Assembly: GCA_009733575.1 (NCBI GenBank)
Contig: ML769584.1
Coordinates: forward strand, 1 to 64,000
Reading direction: 5' to 3'
Source: Gymnopus androsaceus JB14
Taxonomy: Eukaryota > Basidiomycota > Agaricomycetes > Agaricales > Omphalotaceae
DNA: 64,000 bases
Below the pieces are notes generated by a model. The model was not told where the DNA came from and did no database searches. It saw nothing but the letters and a program-made list of their open reading frames with translations. The position numbers were made by a program, and so were the translations under genes. This document shows, in pieces, positions 47,912-59,676 of the stretch (the first letter of the stretch is position 1; the number at the start of each line of letters is the position of its first letter).

Positions 47912-48462
47912 TTGTAAGTCCCAGTCCCACGTCTTAACTTATCAGAGGTTGCATCCGGAGTCCAGGTGCAGATTGAAGGATGCCACCTTCAATTAACCAG
48001 CTAGACCAGCATCGATAGTTTGGGTGGATTTGGAGCTAACCGAGCTCCTCTATACGCCTTTCGAGGGAGCGTCATCAGGATTGAATAGTAACGAAGTACA
48101 GCACGGAGACCCTTGCTTGCTTCATGGGCTGCCATGGTCATTGATTTAGTTTTGCTGCTCGTATGGATTCTTGTTTTTCTTTTTTCCTCCTTTCCTTCTT
48201 CTTGAATTTCTTCCTTTGCATGTCTTTCTCTTTTTTTGGCTTGCTTGTGGGACCGAACCACGACTCAGCATTTACTTTTGTTAAAATCGGTATGAATGAA
48301 ACGAATTTGCAGTGAATTCCAGTCGGTCTTCAAGCTGTATGGCGCGAGTAAGATAATCGAGAAAGAGATGTAACCGCCTCATCGAAAATATGCAGAAGAA
48401 GACTTCAAGCTTAGGCTTGTGATGTCAAAGCTGTAAAGCCTAAAACGTAATTTACCGCCGGA

Positions 48463-49738
48463 AATGGAAGCTTCTGCGTTGGATATCAACCTCCTCAAGA
48501 AAATCAACAAAGAAGCCCTGATAGATGTTCTAAACTCTGTGGGTAGCCTGCTGTTCATAGTTTCAATCCAATTTGAACGCTCTTCTAGGTACATGGCTCC
48601 AAGACGCTCGTCTTGGATCCTTCCTTAGCTGGTCCTTTGGGGCTAATCACGGAAGTTTCCTTGCTCAAGGTAAGCTATGATGTGCTCAGCTTCTTAGAAC
48701 GTATACTCATATGCTAATAGCAACATGGCGTGGACAAAATGTTCTGGCTCGAACCGGGACCATTGGCCTCCAGTACAACCAATATCGTCTATCTATGTAG
48801 GCCCAAAGTGAACTATGTCAAGACCATTGCTGGTATGTTATACAATACCAGCACTGAGCAGCATCAAATAACCAGTTTATAGACCACATCAAGAGACACG
48901 CCAAGCAGTCATTGAACCACAATTATACCCTGGTGCTCGTCCCTCGACTATCTTCGTTAATTTCGCGATTACTGGAAGAAGAAGGCGTTCTAGGGGATAT
49001 AAATATTACCGCATACAACTTGCAGTTCTTGCCTGTTGCAGAAGACGTCTTTCGTTGGAGAATGAGTCTGCTTTCAAAGATATATGGGATGGTGAGTTGC
49101 AGAACCCGTGTCATTGGTATTTAGCGTGCTAACATACATTTGCTCTCTTTAGGACGGCGACGAGTCTGTGGTGTACGACTCTGCGCAAGCCTTGATAACG
49201 ATCCAAAAGCTCTTTGGATCTTTTCCTAGGTTACTAGGGAAAGGAGACCATGCCGCAGTGCGTCTCTGTTTCTGCACATTTTTGTACCATATCTCATCAT
49301 ACGCTATGTTCATGCGTCTCCATAAACCTTTTGAAGACATACCTACCCCAAGCCCGCACTCCTGAGACCCCCTCCAGCAACTTTGATTCCCTAATTGTCA
49401 TCGACCGACGCGTTGACATGATAACTCCCCTCTTAACTCAGCTCACATACGAGGGTCTTATAGATGAGCTTCTCGGTATCAAGAATTGTGAGTGTGCTCA
49501 TTACTTCGGACTTCCCCATTAAATGAATTTAGCACACGTAGAACTCCCCGCGTCACTTGTATCCCCACCTGACGCCACAGAAACTTTCCCTTCCACCCTC
49601 TGCGTCGCTGAAAAAAGAGACGAAGAAGAAATATCACTATCGTCTTCCGATGCTCTTTCATGGAACTAAGGGATCTAAACTTTTCAAATGTGGGCAAGCG
49701 ATTGAACACAGTTGCTCGCAGGTTGAAACACGACCAAC
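48463..49738 (+). pseudogene. VPS33: VPS33 (Sec1/Munc18 family), 5' half only
   Basis: SM protein of the HOPS/CORVET tethering complexes at vacuole and endosome. Start ATG at 48463. Exons: ALDINLLKKINKEALIDVLNS / VHGSKTLVLDPSLAGPLGLITEVSLLK / HGVDKMFWLEPGPLAS..NIVYLCRPKVNYVKTIAG / DHIKRHAKQSLNHNYTLVLVPRLSSLISRLLEEEGVLGD.NITAYNLQFLPVAEDVF / [35 protein letters not shown], then [35 protein letters not shown] and ELRDLNFSNVGKRLNTVARRLKHDQQ. Introns are small with GT-AG borders. Two single-base losses near 49635 and 49655 break the frame, and everything after DQQ is missing, replaced by copia sequence. About half of the protein is present. Confidence 0.85.
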
Positions 49739-49757
49739 AGGTATGTTCGAATGCTTG

Positions 49758-50888
49758 CTATTTGCTGCACGTCGGAAAGAAAATTGCATGCTGTTCCGAC
49801 TCGGTGACTGATGTTTCTAAATTTCCCAAATTTCCATCCTCCCCTTCAACGGGTTGGATCTGCCTGTCAGAGAAAACTACGTTCCTCTCCGTCGTGACAG
49901 TGTGACGTGTTGGCCAGTAGATATAGTGACCATTCGATTCGGGTTCGAGTCCTATCCAGCGCCCTTCCTGAGCCTGTGGTTCCAATTTGCCAGGTTCCTT
50001 TTCTCGTTTAACGTAAACGATAATGCCAAAGATTCGAAGATTAGTAATGTCCAGTTTAATACCAAACCGTTTCTCGTATGGAGTGGCCATTCCAATGGCT
50101 TTCTTCGGCGTCCTGTTCCAAACATATACCGCATATTTCATCATGAATCCCCAAAGCCATTTTGGGAGTCCTGATGAGATCAAAAGACTTCGAACTGCGT
50201 TAAGCAATGTTCGATGTGCGCGTTCCGCTATACCATTGTGTTCCGGGGTGTCGTGTACTGTGAGACGTCGTCGTGTCCCAATGCGTTCCAGATATGCCGT
50301 GAATTCGTTACTGAGAAATTCTCCCCCTCGATCAGAGTGGAGAACTTTAACAGTTGTGCCGTATTGAGTTGGGAGACCTGTTTGGAGAACCACGTACTGT
50401 GCGAATGACTCGTCCTTTGACTTCATTTGAGGTTCCTCCAACCAGTCAGTTGCTTCGTCAACTAAAGTCAGCGTGTAAGTGCAGTGGTTTACCGTCCTGA
50501 CTTGTGATGGTCCCCACACATCCATGTGGAAGACGTCTCCAAAATTCTCCGCACGTGGAGATGATCGCACCTGAGCGATAGGATACCTGGATGCTTTCCC
50601 AAGCATACAAGCACGGCATTCTGGTTCGTCCATTTGCTTCGGATCCAATCCGATTCCACGAACCTGGTTGTCTCGGAACATATGCTTCATGTAAGCATAG
50701 TTGAGGTGACCTAAGATGCAGTGTGCCTCGTAAAGAGATACCAATCTGCCAATCTTAGTCAAATAAGCGTGTTCCCGTGATGGGATCTGGTATAGTCCGT
50801 TGATCTTTGGATAACTCCCACGAGATTTCCCTGGCGATCTTGGCTGAGTCATTTTACCATTTGCGGGTGGATTGGATGGCGTAACCAT
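49758..50888 (-). pseudogene. Copia-2 GAG-pre-integrase and integrase
   Basis: 376-codon open frame. The zinc-binding HCILGHLNYAYMKH...CRACMLGK is followed by the integrase core HMDVWGP, LHSDRGGEFLSNEF and HNGIAERAHRTLLN (D, D, E), then WNRTP and the C-terminal KREKEPGKLEPQAQEGRWIGLE. It is open throughout but lacks the downstream RT, so it is only a polyprotein fragment. Confidence 0.85.
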
Positions 50889-51977
50889 CGATCGTCGAGT
50901 TTTCCCAGGTGATCAGAGTGTTGTGGGAGTGTCTGGACATAGCAAGGGTGTTGGGGGAAGGCTTTAACATTCTTATTTCTTGTTCGAATGTGGAATCCCA
51001 GATGGGAGTGCTGCCGGAGATGTTGTGCCGGAAGGTCTGCCGCCCGTTAGCGCGCCCTGAGAGTGACTCGTGTTGAATGCTCCCGTTGATTCCTGAGCTT
51101 CATCGGCGTGAGGGTGCCGTCATGTGGGTAGCAGCATCGGAGGTCATAACAAGAATGGTTTTTTCCTCCATAACTGTGGGCTGCGGGCGTGAAGCGGTGA
51201 TCACCCGTTTTTCCAGACTCCTGTCTTCGGTTCATATCCAAGATTTTGAAGAGAGGGAAAGACCATTAACGGTCGACATATACTTCCCTCCTCGTTCATC
51301 GTTAAGAGTAAGAGGTGGCGGACTGTCGGACTTTGATGTTGTTGCGACGGTATACAGTTGTTGATCGCTCGGCCGGATTGGGAAAGAGGCTAATTCAATT
51401 TATTCAGCGTATTTCGGTTGAAAAATCGGAAAACAAGTGTCCCATGCTTAGCGGGAATTTCGATTGCTGCCCATGATGACTCTGGTGACTTCCTCAATCG
51501 GATGCGGATGAGGAGTTGTCCACTTCGCTATTTCCTGTCCTTACCTTCATCACCGTGATCTCTTTTCTTTCGCTTTTCTTTATATGTGTGCCCTTCCTGT
51601 CTTCTCTTGTGGTGGTTGTGGTGGGTGGTTGTGGTGTGCTCCTTGTCCTTTGGTATATCTTGTGTGTGGTCCTCCCATACATAACAATGATCTATCCTTA
51701 CAACTATACAATACAACAATAATTATATAATGGTGTTATCCTGTTATCCTTTCCTCTTCTAAATAATTCTTATATATATATCGTGTGTCTCTGTATTTCC
51801 ACTTTTCTCCGTGGTATTCCTCTCCTCTTTGTCCTCTTCTTTCCTCGTTCCTCTGTTGTATAAATAAAATTTTCTATCTCTGTAATGTGGGTGTATTAAT
51901 CCTATTCTATTCCTCTAACTTCTTCCTCCCTCTCTAATCCTTTACTACATATATGTTGGCCCGATTCCTTCTTGTGA
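50889..51977 (-). other. Degenerate middle of copia-2
   Basis: Lies between Gag and integrase where knuckle and protease should be. No intact DSGAS-type motif is readable. 51500-51960 is pyrimidine-rich on the plus strand and may be an insertion, but no ends or target duplication were found. Confidence 0.4.
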
Positions 51978-53246
51978 TCATGTTGCATTTGGTGTACCAT
52001 TGGATTCAGCACAAATGGTGGAGATGAGCTCCGCAGGACTGAGCTTCTTGTCGGATTTAGCGGAGAAAACAGCCAATGCATTTATCGTAGCTTTAAAGGT
52101 GTCGGGGACAGAGGACATAATGGTGTTGACGGATATATCATCATTGATATCGATTCCCCTAGTTGTGAGGTCGTCGCGGATGCTGATCATGTCGTCCAAA
52201 TGTTTATTGACCTTGGATGGGTCCGAGCATCGCATGGTGTGAAGTCGTCTTTGCAAAAATGATTCAGTAAGAGCGTTTTTAGAATCATAATCAGCGAGTA
52301 AATTTTCCCACAACTGCTTCGTGTTGTCGTAGTGCCTATACCTTCGGAATATTCCATCCGATAACCTGCCAATGATTGCATTAAGCAAATCACTATCCTT
52401 TCCCCTATGTTCCTCGTTTGATCCTTGAGCAAGATCAGGTTGCGGATTCCATTCCAAATAACGCTGATAGCCAATAGATCTGGCTGCGAATTCCACTCGA
52501 GTTTTCCACGTGTCCCAATTTGATCCGTCTGACTTTAAGGTTGTAACCTTATCAAAAGCTTTTAGTGCTTTAGACATTTCGTTGTCGTCGTCGGAATCAG
52601 CAATGAAAGCGCCTGGTGATCCGGGATCTGATGGCGATGGGGTTCTGTGTGGAGAAGGTGGTTCCGTATTTGAATATGGAATTTGGGGTGCAGTGCCCTG
52701 TGGAAATGATTGTGGAGGAGTAGGTGGGGTTGGTTCGCGTTTTGGTGCAGGTGATTGTGTTGGAGCGGGAGTATGCTGTTGTGAGGATGATGCTATAGGC
52801 TGAGCAACAGATGCTTCAGTATCCTCTTCTTCATTGTCATCTTCGTTGTCGTCGGCGATGTGTCGTAGGTGACTTCTGATAATTTGCTCCTGCTCTTTCG
52901 CGATGGGTTTCGCAAAATCTGCTAATTTTCCTGTCCAAAGTACGTCGTATCGATTTAGGCAATGTTGTTTTTCGCACTGGCTCCACCTTCCAGTGGTTCG
53001 GCTTTTGTATCTGTCGACTAATTCGTCAATATCAAAGATGTGTGGGTGTCCTTTACAAGGAACAGTGTCATCTGTGGGAGGTAATGGTGCTGGTTTCTGC
53101 TGTGGTGTTACAGCTTTGCTACTCGATGAGCTAGCTTGTTCCGATGCAATGGAACGTTGTTGAGTTACTGGTGGTGGTGCTTGTTGTGATTTTATCTCCT
53201 GTCGAGTTCGTAGTGGTGGAGGATCTGGCCTGGGTGGCATGAACAA
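51978..53246 (-). CDS. Copia-2 Gag
   Basis: 422 codons, MFMPPRPDPPPLRTRQE... The N-terminal 200 residues are Pro/Ser/Gln-rich with an acidic run (DDNEDDNEEEDTE). The C-terminal part has the UBN2-type Gag fold (LKSDGSNWDTWKTRVEFAARS, YDNTKQLWENLLADYDSKNA, LDDMISIRDDLTTRG). It stops after ESNGTPNAT, without a zinc knuckle, where the degenerate middle begins. The frame is fully open. Confidence 0.8.
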   Translation of the reverse strand: MFMPPRPDPPPLRTRQEIKSQQAPPPVTQQRSIASEQASSSSSKAVTPQQKPAPLPPTDDTVPCKGHPHIFDIDELVDRYKSRTTGRWSQCEKQHCLNRYDVLWTGKLADFAKPIAKEQEQIIRSHLRHIADDNEDDNEEEDTEASVAQPIASSSQQHTPAPTQSPAPKREPTPPTPPQSFPQGTAPQIPYSNTEPPSPHRTPSPSDPGSPGAFIADSDDDNEMSKALKAFDKVTTLKSDGSNWDTWKTRVEFAARSIGYQRYLEWNPQPDLAQGSNEEHRGKDSDLLNAIIGRLSDGIFRRYRHYDNTKQLWENLLADYDSKNALTESFLQRRLHTMRCSDPSKVNKHLDDMISIRDDLTTRGIDINDDISVNTIMSSVPDTFKATINALAVFSAKSDKKLSPAELISTICAESNGTPNAT

Positions 53247-53295
53247 GCGTTACGGCAATATGATGCGTCAATGGTTAAGGCCGGGGCCCATAACC

Positions 53296-53658
53296 TATTA
53301 GAGTTACATTCCTAAATAGGAAGTAGCAGCAGTAAGTCCACACAGGACTTAGTAGTTACGATCACACAGATCGATGGGGGACAACGGTGTTATTACAGGG
53401 TATGGTACCTAAGCTTATATACAGTCCTAAGTACAAACAATATATCGGGCAGGTGGCTACTGCGTGAATATGTGTGGCTACTGTCCATACGGTAAAGTGG
53501 GTACTGCAAGAGAGCAAGTGGATACGGCGAGAGACTATGTGGAGTCTGCGAGACAATAACAGTGGAGTGCATGGGATGGTGATACAAACAAGTGGAGACT
53601 ACGAGAAAACGTTCCATGTATAGTTCGATAGAATATATTTACCTTTGATATTCCAACA
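53296..53658 (-). repeat. Copia-2 5' LTR
   Basis: 363 bp on the minus strand, beginning TGTTGGAATATC at 53658 and ending ...CTCTAATA just before the primer-binding site. The last bases would be CTAACA if the end were a perfect inverted match to TGTTGG, so one C to T change is likely. No second LTR is in the window. Confidence 0.7.
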
Positions 53659-55860
53659 CACATCACGATCTGTCGCTCACACTACAGTGGCCTGAGGCAA
53701 ACCTAAAGGTTTCTGGCAGTGATTATAAGTGCCTGAACATCGTGCTGAGTGTTCTCCGCCTCTTCATACACATTTTTCCAATCACTCCAGACCACATTGT
53801 AGCTTATGAAGGCAAAGCCCTCAGCTGCATTCTTGATTGACTTAATGTTGGTATTGAGATTAGAATGGAGTGCTGCACATCATTGGTTAATACAATGGTT
53901 CAACAACTTGCATGTGCTTGGAGATGTAATTAAAGTGAGCTTTACTTTGACCGAGTTATTACTTATTTAACTTACTACTGTCACGATGAACCAGGGCTCG
54001 TCACCATAGCTATATATATGGAAATTACAGATGGTTTTGACAATGGAATGTATATATGGCCATAATACCGGGTAATAAATAGGCTGCAATAAAAACGAAG
54101 TAATGGTTTCCGTTTGTATACACTAAGTTCTTATATTGCACACTTGGTTGGAAGTTGGGTGACTAAGTCTAAATATGTTCTTCCAACTTGTTCTGAAGTC
54201 TTGAAGTTATTGTTTATGTACTGAAGATGTACTGGTGAGTGGATGAGAATGCTAAGTAGTTATGAGCTACCCATGACATGTGACCCGACAACACAACATG
54301 TGAGAAACTGGAACCAATTGTCCCATCATTCTCAGAATTTATGGGATGATTGATTCCACTTTCTCCTGGTCTTTCACTGGTCTTTCTCGAGTATAATATT
54401 GGCATTCAGAAGTCCAACAAATTTCATTTAGTCATTGAATTCTGACCATGCAAGGCCATTTCCCAACTACCAAAAAATGGGATGGATTTTGGGACTAAAT
54501 ATGTTACTTATCATTTAATTGATGATTATTATACACCTCTCCATTATCCAAAGCCTATAGGTCATAGATCTTTTGAATTTCAATTTAATTGAATTAATTT
54601 GTTTGATTTTTTCACTGGTTCCGAGTTACAACACCCTTCAGTTCTTACTCTGCATGTCAAAGACATTTACTTGGATTTTCATTCCTGGGTCGCTACATAT
54701 GTCTTGAATTTCAGCACAGCCTCACAGTATACTTTAATCCCATAATCTCCATCATCCCTCTGTAGATCAACACCCATCTTGCTAAAGGCATCATGCATAT
54801 AAGTAATTTCATTATCATTATTGACTCTAATGACCTTGCATTCTTGCTCAGGCACAATGACCTGGAAACTCGTTCTCACATCCATAATCTGGACTATTGG
54901 CAATGGAAATATTATCTCCTGAATCACCAGCCCAATATCCCCTTGTCATTGCATGTTCACAGCTGAGCTCGAAAAGGGCAATAGGCATGCGGTTCTGAGA
55001 TGAACTGAGCTTGGGATAATTCCAAGCATCAGCGGTTTCATTGAGAGAATCTTGGATTCAAGGCTGGAATACACCATAAATGCACAGCCGGTGAATGCCA
55101 TTGGTCATGTCAAGTAAGTTATTCTTCTCAAGATGGGCAAATATTTTTCAAAATAGTTCCAATGTGTGTCTGCTGGATGCTCAAATCGACTTGATACTTG
55201 GATCTATGCTGCTCAATCACATATTTATCCTCCTCTATCTACAACCCATCTTATTTTGTTCCTTGCCAGTGTGAGAACCCAGACTACTTCCCATTACTTG
55301 CAAACCTCGATCAAGGCAAGGCTGGTTTGACAGGTTCACCTTAACCATTCATTGTACCATTGAGACAATCAATACTGCCTCCACCCCCCAGTATACACCA
55401 TCTCCTCCGACTAGCTCACAGAATCCATTCTCCATGGTCTGAGTGTCATTGTGGGGAGGAAACAAGGAGCTGATGCAAAGGTGAGTGGAGAGTTTCTGGT
55501 GAGGCGAGAACTAGCGAGTCATACAGATATGGTGCGCAGATGGCAAATGAAGTTTTGAATATGATTATAGATACTAGTAGGATTCTTTTAATCATGATGT
55601 ACATTTTTTTGTAGCGGCGGTATCAGTTATGACACCACTAAAATAACCATTCGGAGGTCTCACGGATGCCAGCTAAGTCATCACTGAGAATGGGGTTGCG
55701 GGTGGGCTGTTTCGAGACTCAGCTAGAGGGTTGTACTTCGGAAACAAGTTATGAGTAGACATGTTATATGCAGTCATGTAATATGCCGCTCTAAGGCTCA
55801 GAGAATGCTCAATTAGCCTCAGCATAGCTTGAAACACTAATTATATAAACCATAAGCTGC
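53659..55860. other. Gene-poor region
   Basis: AT-rich, no confident gene. A minus-strand stretch at 54679-55070 has overlapping open pieces (QNRMPIALFELSCEHAMTRGYW; ITYMHDAFSKMGVDLQRDDGDYG) that may be remains of an unidentified gene. I recognise no family. Confidence 0.35.
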
Positions 55861-55899
55861 AATAAGTTAGTAAAAGTTACGATAAGTTAGGTTGTCAAA

Positions 55900-56480
55900 A
55901 TTTGAAACTCCGCTAACTTATTTACTTGTGCCGATATTTGCCGTTAAATTTACATTTTTAATGACAATAAAAATACCATTTGCACCACTCGTAGGGCGCA
56001 AATATGGGCGCTATAAATGTTCCATGCATTCTATAGGTGATTTGCATCGGTTCAGATAGTAGAACATGCATATATGCATGATTTGTCAGTAACACTTAAG
56101 TCACAATACATTGACAGTGAGCAGTATGATACTGGTACCAATTGCACAGTCTTCCTTAGATGACCCAATACAAACTGTAGGAGCATGATTGACATTAACT
56201 AGAAGCTCTATACCCTTGAGAAGAGTCCAGGTTGGGGGTAGAGCTGTGAGAATGGCGGTTATATATCTTTTATAAGGTAGCTACAGTGTTGGGCAGAGTG
56301 TATAGAGTCATTTGAGCCTTCTAATACACATAGGGCACCAATTCATGAATCTTCATACACTGTAAGTAAAATAAGTAAGGATAAATTAGAATAAGTTAGA
56401 ATAAGTAAAATAAGTTAGATTGTTGTGACAAGTTAACTTGTCAATTCATAAGTTAGCAATAAGTTAGCGGAGTTTGAAAA
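55900..56480. mobile_element. TIR element with TAAGTTAG subterminal repeats
   Basis: Matching inverted 18-mers AAACTCCGCTAACTTATT (55905-55922) and its complement (56458-56475). The word AATAAGTTAG or TAAGTTAG is scattered next to both ends. No ORF. Its right end abuts the first readable IDO exon and may have removed the IDO N-terminus. Exact termini and target duplication are not clear. Confidence 0.5.
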
Positions 56481-56498
56481 TATAAGTTAGTTTGGTAG

Positions 56499-57404
56499 TC
56501 ATCTGGTTCCACAGATGAAGATGACTACATACAGGTTGCTCCTACCATCAACAACATTTTCTTCACCCATTTGTTCTCAAACATGTGGGACGAGACTAGC
56601 TTCTATGCTGTTTCTGCCATGTGTGAGTTGCTTGGTGCACAAATCCTGCAGATCATCAAAAAATGCACAATGAAGCAGGCTGTGAAAGACTTGCCAGCTA
56701 CTCTCGCAGATGGTTTAGAAAGCCTAGCAGAGATTATCAGAGAGCTTACAACATTGATGAGTTCTATGCAGGATCAGGTTGATCCAAGTGTGTTCTGTTT
56801 GAAGATTTGTCCTTGGTTTGGAAGAAGCGGTATGGATGGTAAGTAGTGGGTGTATGAAGGTGTTGCCGCCAGTGACCTGAAAACATGCCAGAATTGTAGT
56901 GGGCCATCTGGAGGACAAAGTTCGGTTATACACACCTTGGATATCTTTCTCAGTATAGACCATCAGTGCCAACACAACAGCATATGTGCCGAAAGAAAGA
57001 GGTTCCTTGGTTTTATGCAAACTGATAGTGCAAATTCGAACAAGTCCAAAGAAAGGACCAACTTTATGCAAATAATGCAGCAGTGTATGCCAGCAAAGCA
57101 CCAGGCATACTTGGAAGATCTGGAAAGATCTTCAGAGCTAGCATCGATACAAACTGTAATCAAGCAAATGTCAGAGCTTAATGGGCCATACAACAAGGCG
57201 GTCCAGGCACTGATACATTTTAGGAATCATCACCTACAGATTGCGTGTCGCTATGTTGTGGTTTTCAAGGATCGCGGAAATGGAAGTATGGTAATCACAG
57301 ATGAGACTGCTCAGGTAAAACCTGTAAAGGGTACTGGAGGTAATGACTTGTCTTTGCTTCTCAAAGCAGTTAGAGATGCAACATGCCGAGCGATGATTAA
57401 ATGA
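56499..57404 (+). pseudogene. Indoleamine 2,3-dioxygenase relic, longest copy
   Basis: Haem dioxygenase that opens the tryptophan indole ring in the kynurenine pathway. One frame runs from 56499 to TGA at 57402-57404, interrupted only by TAG at 56844-56846. Readable motifs: DEDDYIQVAPTINNIFFTHLFSNMWDETSFY, SGPSGGQSSVIHTLDIFLSIDHQ, MQQCMPAKHQAYLEDLERSS, GPYNKAVQALIHFRNHHLQIACRYVVV (with the His expected to be the proximal haem ligand), and KGTGGNDLSLLLKAVRDAT. The N-terminal third is missing. It lies upstream of transporter copy 4, in the same direction. Confidence 0.8.
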
Positions 57405-57559
57405 TCTTCCACAACAAGTCTGTATATTATTTTTCAGAACATTGTGCGATTGCCGATTGCCAATTCCATTGAACTTATTCCTTACCAATTCCTTACTTAT
57501 GAAATATGTACTTTGAACAGAGAGATTGCTGGTGGGATGAGTCTCTGTCTGACATGGAT

Positions 57560-58200
57560 TGATGCATTCAAGCGCACACTTAATTAAATAATGCTTTGCT
57601 CCTGGCTCCCAGAGTCCCACTGTCATCCAATTCCTTCCTCAAATGAACTACGGAAAATGTATACCCATCTCAATTTATCTCCATCCTGGATTAATTGATA
57701 TCAATCCCCAACAAATTCTAACCCCCTGCCAACTTCCGCGATTTCATTTTGGTTCCATGGAGTTCCCCAGTGGATTCCCCAATTGCTTGTGCGGAGATGC
57801 GGAGAAGCTGCATGCATTGAATTGATTGGAAAATCTGTCGAGGAGGAGAAGTTTGTTCCTGATTTTGCCAAGAGCTCAGTCATGGATAGATTGAGTCAGA
57901 ATGTCTGAGAAGTGAGCAAAGAGTTGAGGGTCAGAATGCAGAAAAAAAGTGAGTGGCAAAAATTCTGGTTTTTTCTAATCTCTCAAACTCACAAATGCTT
58001 TCAGGATAGAAAGAAGCAGTTACAATTTTAAATCATCCCCATGGGCTTCATTGCGCAGATGTCGCATATAGGAGTTGGCTCCATCTGGGGAACCGGTCAA
58101 TCACATGACCTACCTCCTAGCCAAATCCAGCCAACTATAAGATCTAAAGTAGTCTTGCAGAGTTTCTACACTTCTTCTCACACCACTACTCAACACTACA
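57560..58200 (+). promoter_or_regulatory. Cassette leader, copy 4
   Basis: Homologous to the other leaders; contains the palindrome GGATTAATTGATATCAATCC (57688-57707), the GGTTCCATGGAGTTCCCC block, TGCGGAGATGCGGAGAAGC, and the GTGAGTGGCAAAAATTCT...TTTCAG intron-like segment before the porter ATG at 58201. Confidence 0.5.
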
Positions 58201-58401
58201 ATGGCTAAACTATCCAAAGTCAAAGATTGCCCAACCCCTCCCAAAGTTTACAACTGGTGCATATACATGAACACGGTTATTGCAACTTTTGCCACTGTTA
58301 TGATTGGTTAGAACTCTGCCTTCATTGGTACATCCATCTCTCTAGCCAGCTTCAAGAAGGAGTTTGCCCTTACAAAGTTATCTACAACCAAGTTCAACTC
58401 A

Positions 58402-58942
58402 GCTGTAGCTGTAAGAAATTCACATAACAGACTGATAAGTCTCGGGCTGAATTAATGCATAATAGACCAATAAGCAAATATTTTTCAATTTGTTTGAATT
58501 TATCTTGTATTTTTTGTTTTGCATAACAAGATTTCTGTTATGCATAACAAAATTTTTCATTTTTTTTGATATAATCAGCCCCCAAACCCTAACCTGACCC
58601 CTAACTGCTAACCCCAACCCCTAACCAGCCCCTGACCCCTCCTAACCTTCCTAACCCTAACCCTAACTGGGCCCTAATTGGGCCCAACACTGATCTCCCT
58701 TCCTAACCCTAACCTAACCAGCCCTAACCTAACCTAACCCAGCCCCTGACTTAACCTAACCCTAACCTCCTGCGCAAAAATTAAGTGAATCTATTGGGAA
58801 ATGGCTTCAAAAACCCTAAAATACACCAAAAATTGGACTTTAACTTTTGAAATTTCATAGGCCAAAACCTTATTGGTCTATTATGCATTACTTCAACCTG
58901 AGACTTATTGGGAGTTACGTGTAATTCTCACAGCAATGGGTG
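58402..58942. mobile_element. MITE with 9-bp TSD and telomere-like core
   Basis: 541 bp inserted in porter exon 1. TTCAACTCA flanks it (58393-58401, 58943-58951). Imperfect inverted arms of about 70 bp share GATAAGTCTC and AATGCATAATAGACCAATAAG. The centre (58579-58780) is made of CCCTAAC/CCTAACC words like fungal telomere repeat (TTAGGG complement). The 9-bp duplication suggests MULE-type transposition. Copies 2 and 4 otherwise align across the site. Confidence 0.85.
58579..58780. repeat. Interstitial telomere-like repeat tract
   Basis: About 200 bp of degenerate CCCTAA-type units: runs such as CCTAACCCTAACCCTAAC, mixed with CCTAACC and CCCCTGACC variants. It lies wholly inside the MITE arms. 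Confidence 0.8.
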
Positions 58943-59676
58943 TTCAACTCAGTTTCTGCCAATATTGTTTCCATGTACCAAGCAGGGTAAGATGCATCCC
59001 AACTTTCTCTTCTTTGTATTTTATTGATGATTTTCTTTGTAGCTGCTTCTTTGGTGCCATATTTGGGTATGATTTTCATCTACCATTGCTCCCATTTGCT
59101 TGACATGAGCTCTTTTACAGATATCCCATTGGCTACTTCCTCAGCAGACAATATTGCCTATTCCTGTCAGCAGTTGTCTTTGTTATTGGAGCCACTATGC
59201 AGATGGGTTCTTTGTGAGTGCTTGAGTGGGTCTTATTTTACTCAGAAATGCTGATCGCCTATACAGCTCTTCTACTGGTCTTGGTCTCATCTATGGGGGA
59301 TGCATAATTGTCGGCCCAGCCATCAGTGTTGCTTCCAACCTTGCTCCTATCTATGTTGCAGGTGAGAGATTTTAATGCAATGAGTCCTATCTTATACTGA
59401 TTATCTGTCTCAGAAATTGCACCTCCAGCCATTCAAGGATGACTCATTGGTCTCTACAAACTCTGCTGGCAAATTGGTGGAGTTGTTGGTTTCTGGATCA
59501 ATTAAGGGGTTACACTTCATGTTCCTGTGGGTCATAAACAAGTGAGCATTTGAAAACTGATGTTCAAGTTTTTTTATCTTTAAACTAACCTGTTTTATAG
59601 TGGTTAATAGCTTTCATAGTACAACTCATTGTATGTTGCTTAGGTTCATTGTCTCACTTACATTTCTCACCTCCAT

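Larger units (their letters stand above)
49758..53658 (-). mobile_element. Second Ty1/copia element, 3'-truncated
   Basis: Minus orientation: LTR 53296-53658, primer-binding site GGTTATGGGCCCC (53281-53293), Gag, a degenerate middle, then GAG-pre-integrase/integrase. RT, RNase H and the 3' LTR are missing; the element ends where VPS33 breaks off (about 49740-49830). Gag sequence and LTR differ from the first copia, but both share the unusual primer-binding site. Confidence 0.85.

Noticed and set aside
48001..48261. 86-codon minus-strand ORF rich in Lys/Glu
   Set aside because: Low-complexity composition from a CTTTTTC-rich tract upstream of VPS33; no domain.
51494..51722. Overlapping ORFs on both strands near 51.5-51.7 kb
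   Set aside because: Arise from pyrimidine-rich, TGTGG-repeat sequence in the degenerate middle of copia-2; no family match.
58579..58780. Native chromosome end or telomere-fusion point
   Set aside because: The tract lies strictly within a MITE with matching arms and a 9-bp duplication, so transposition explains it better than a fusion.
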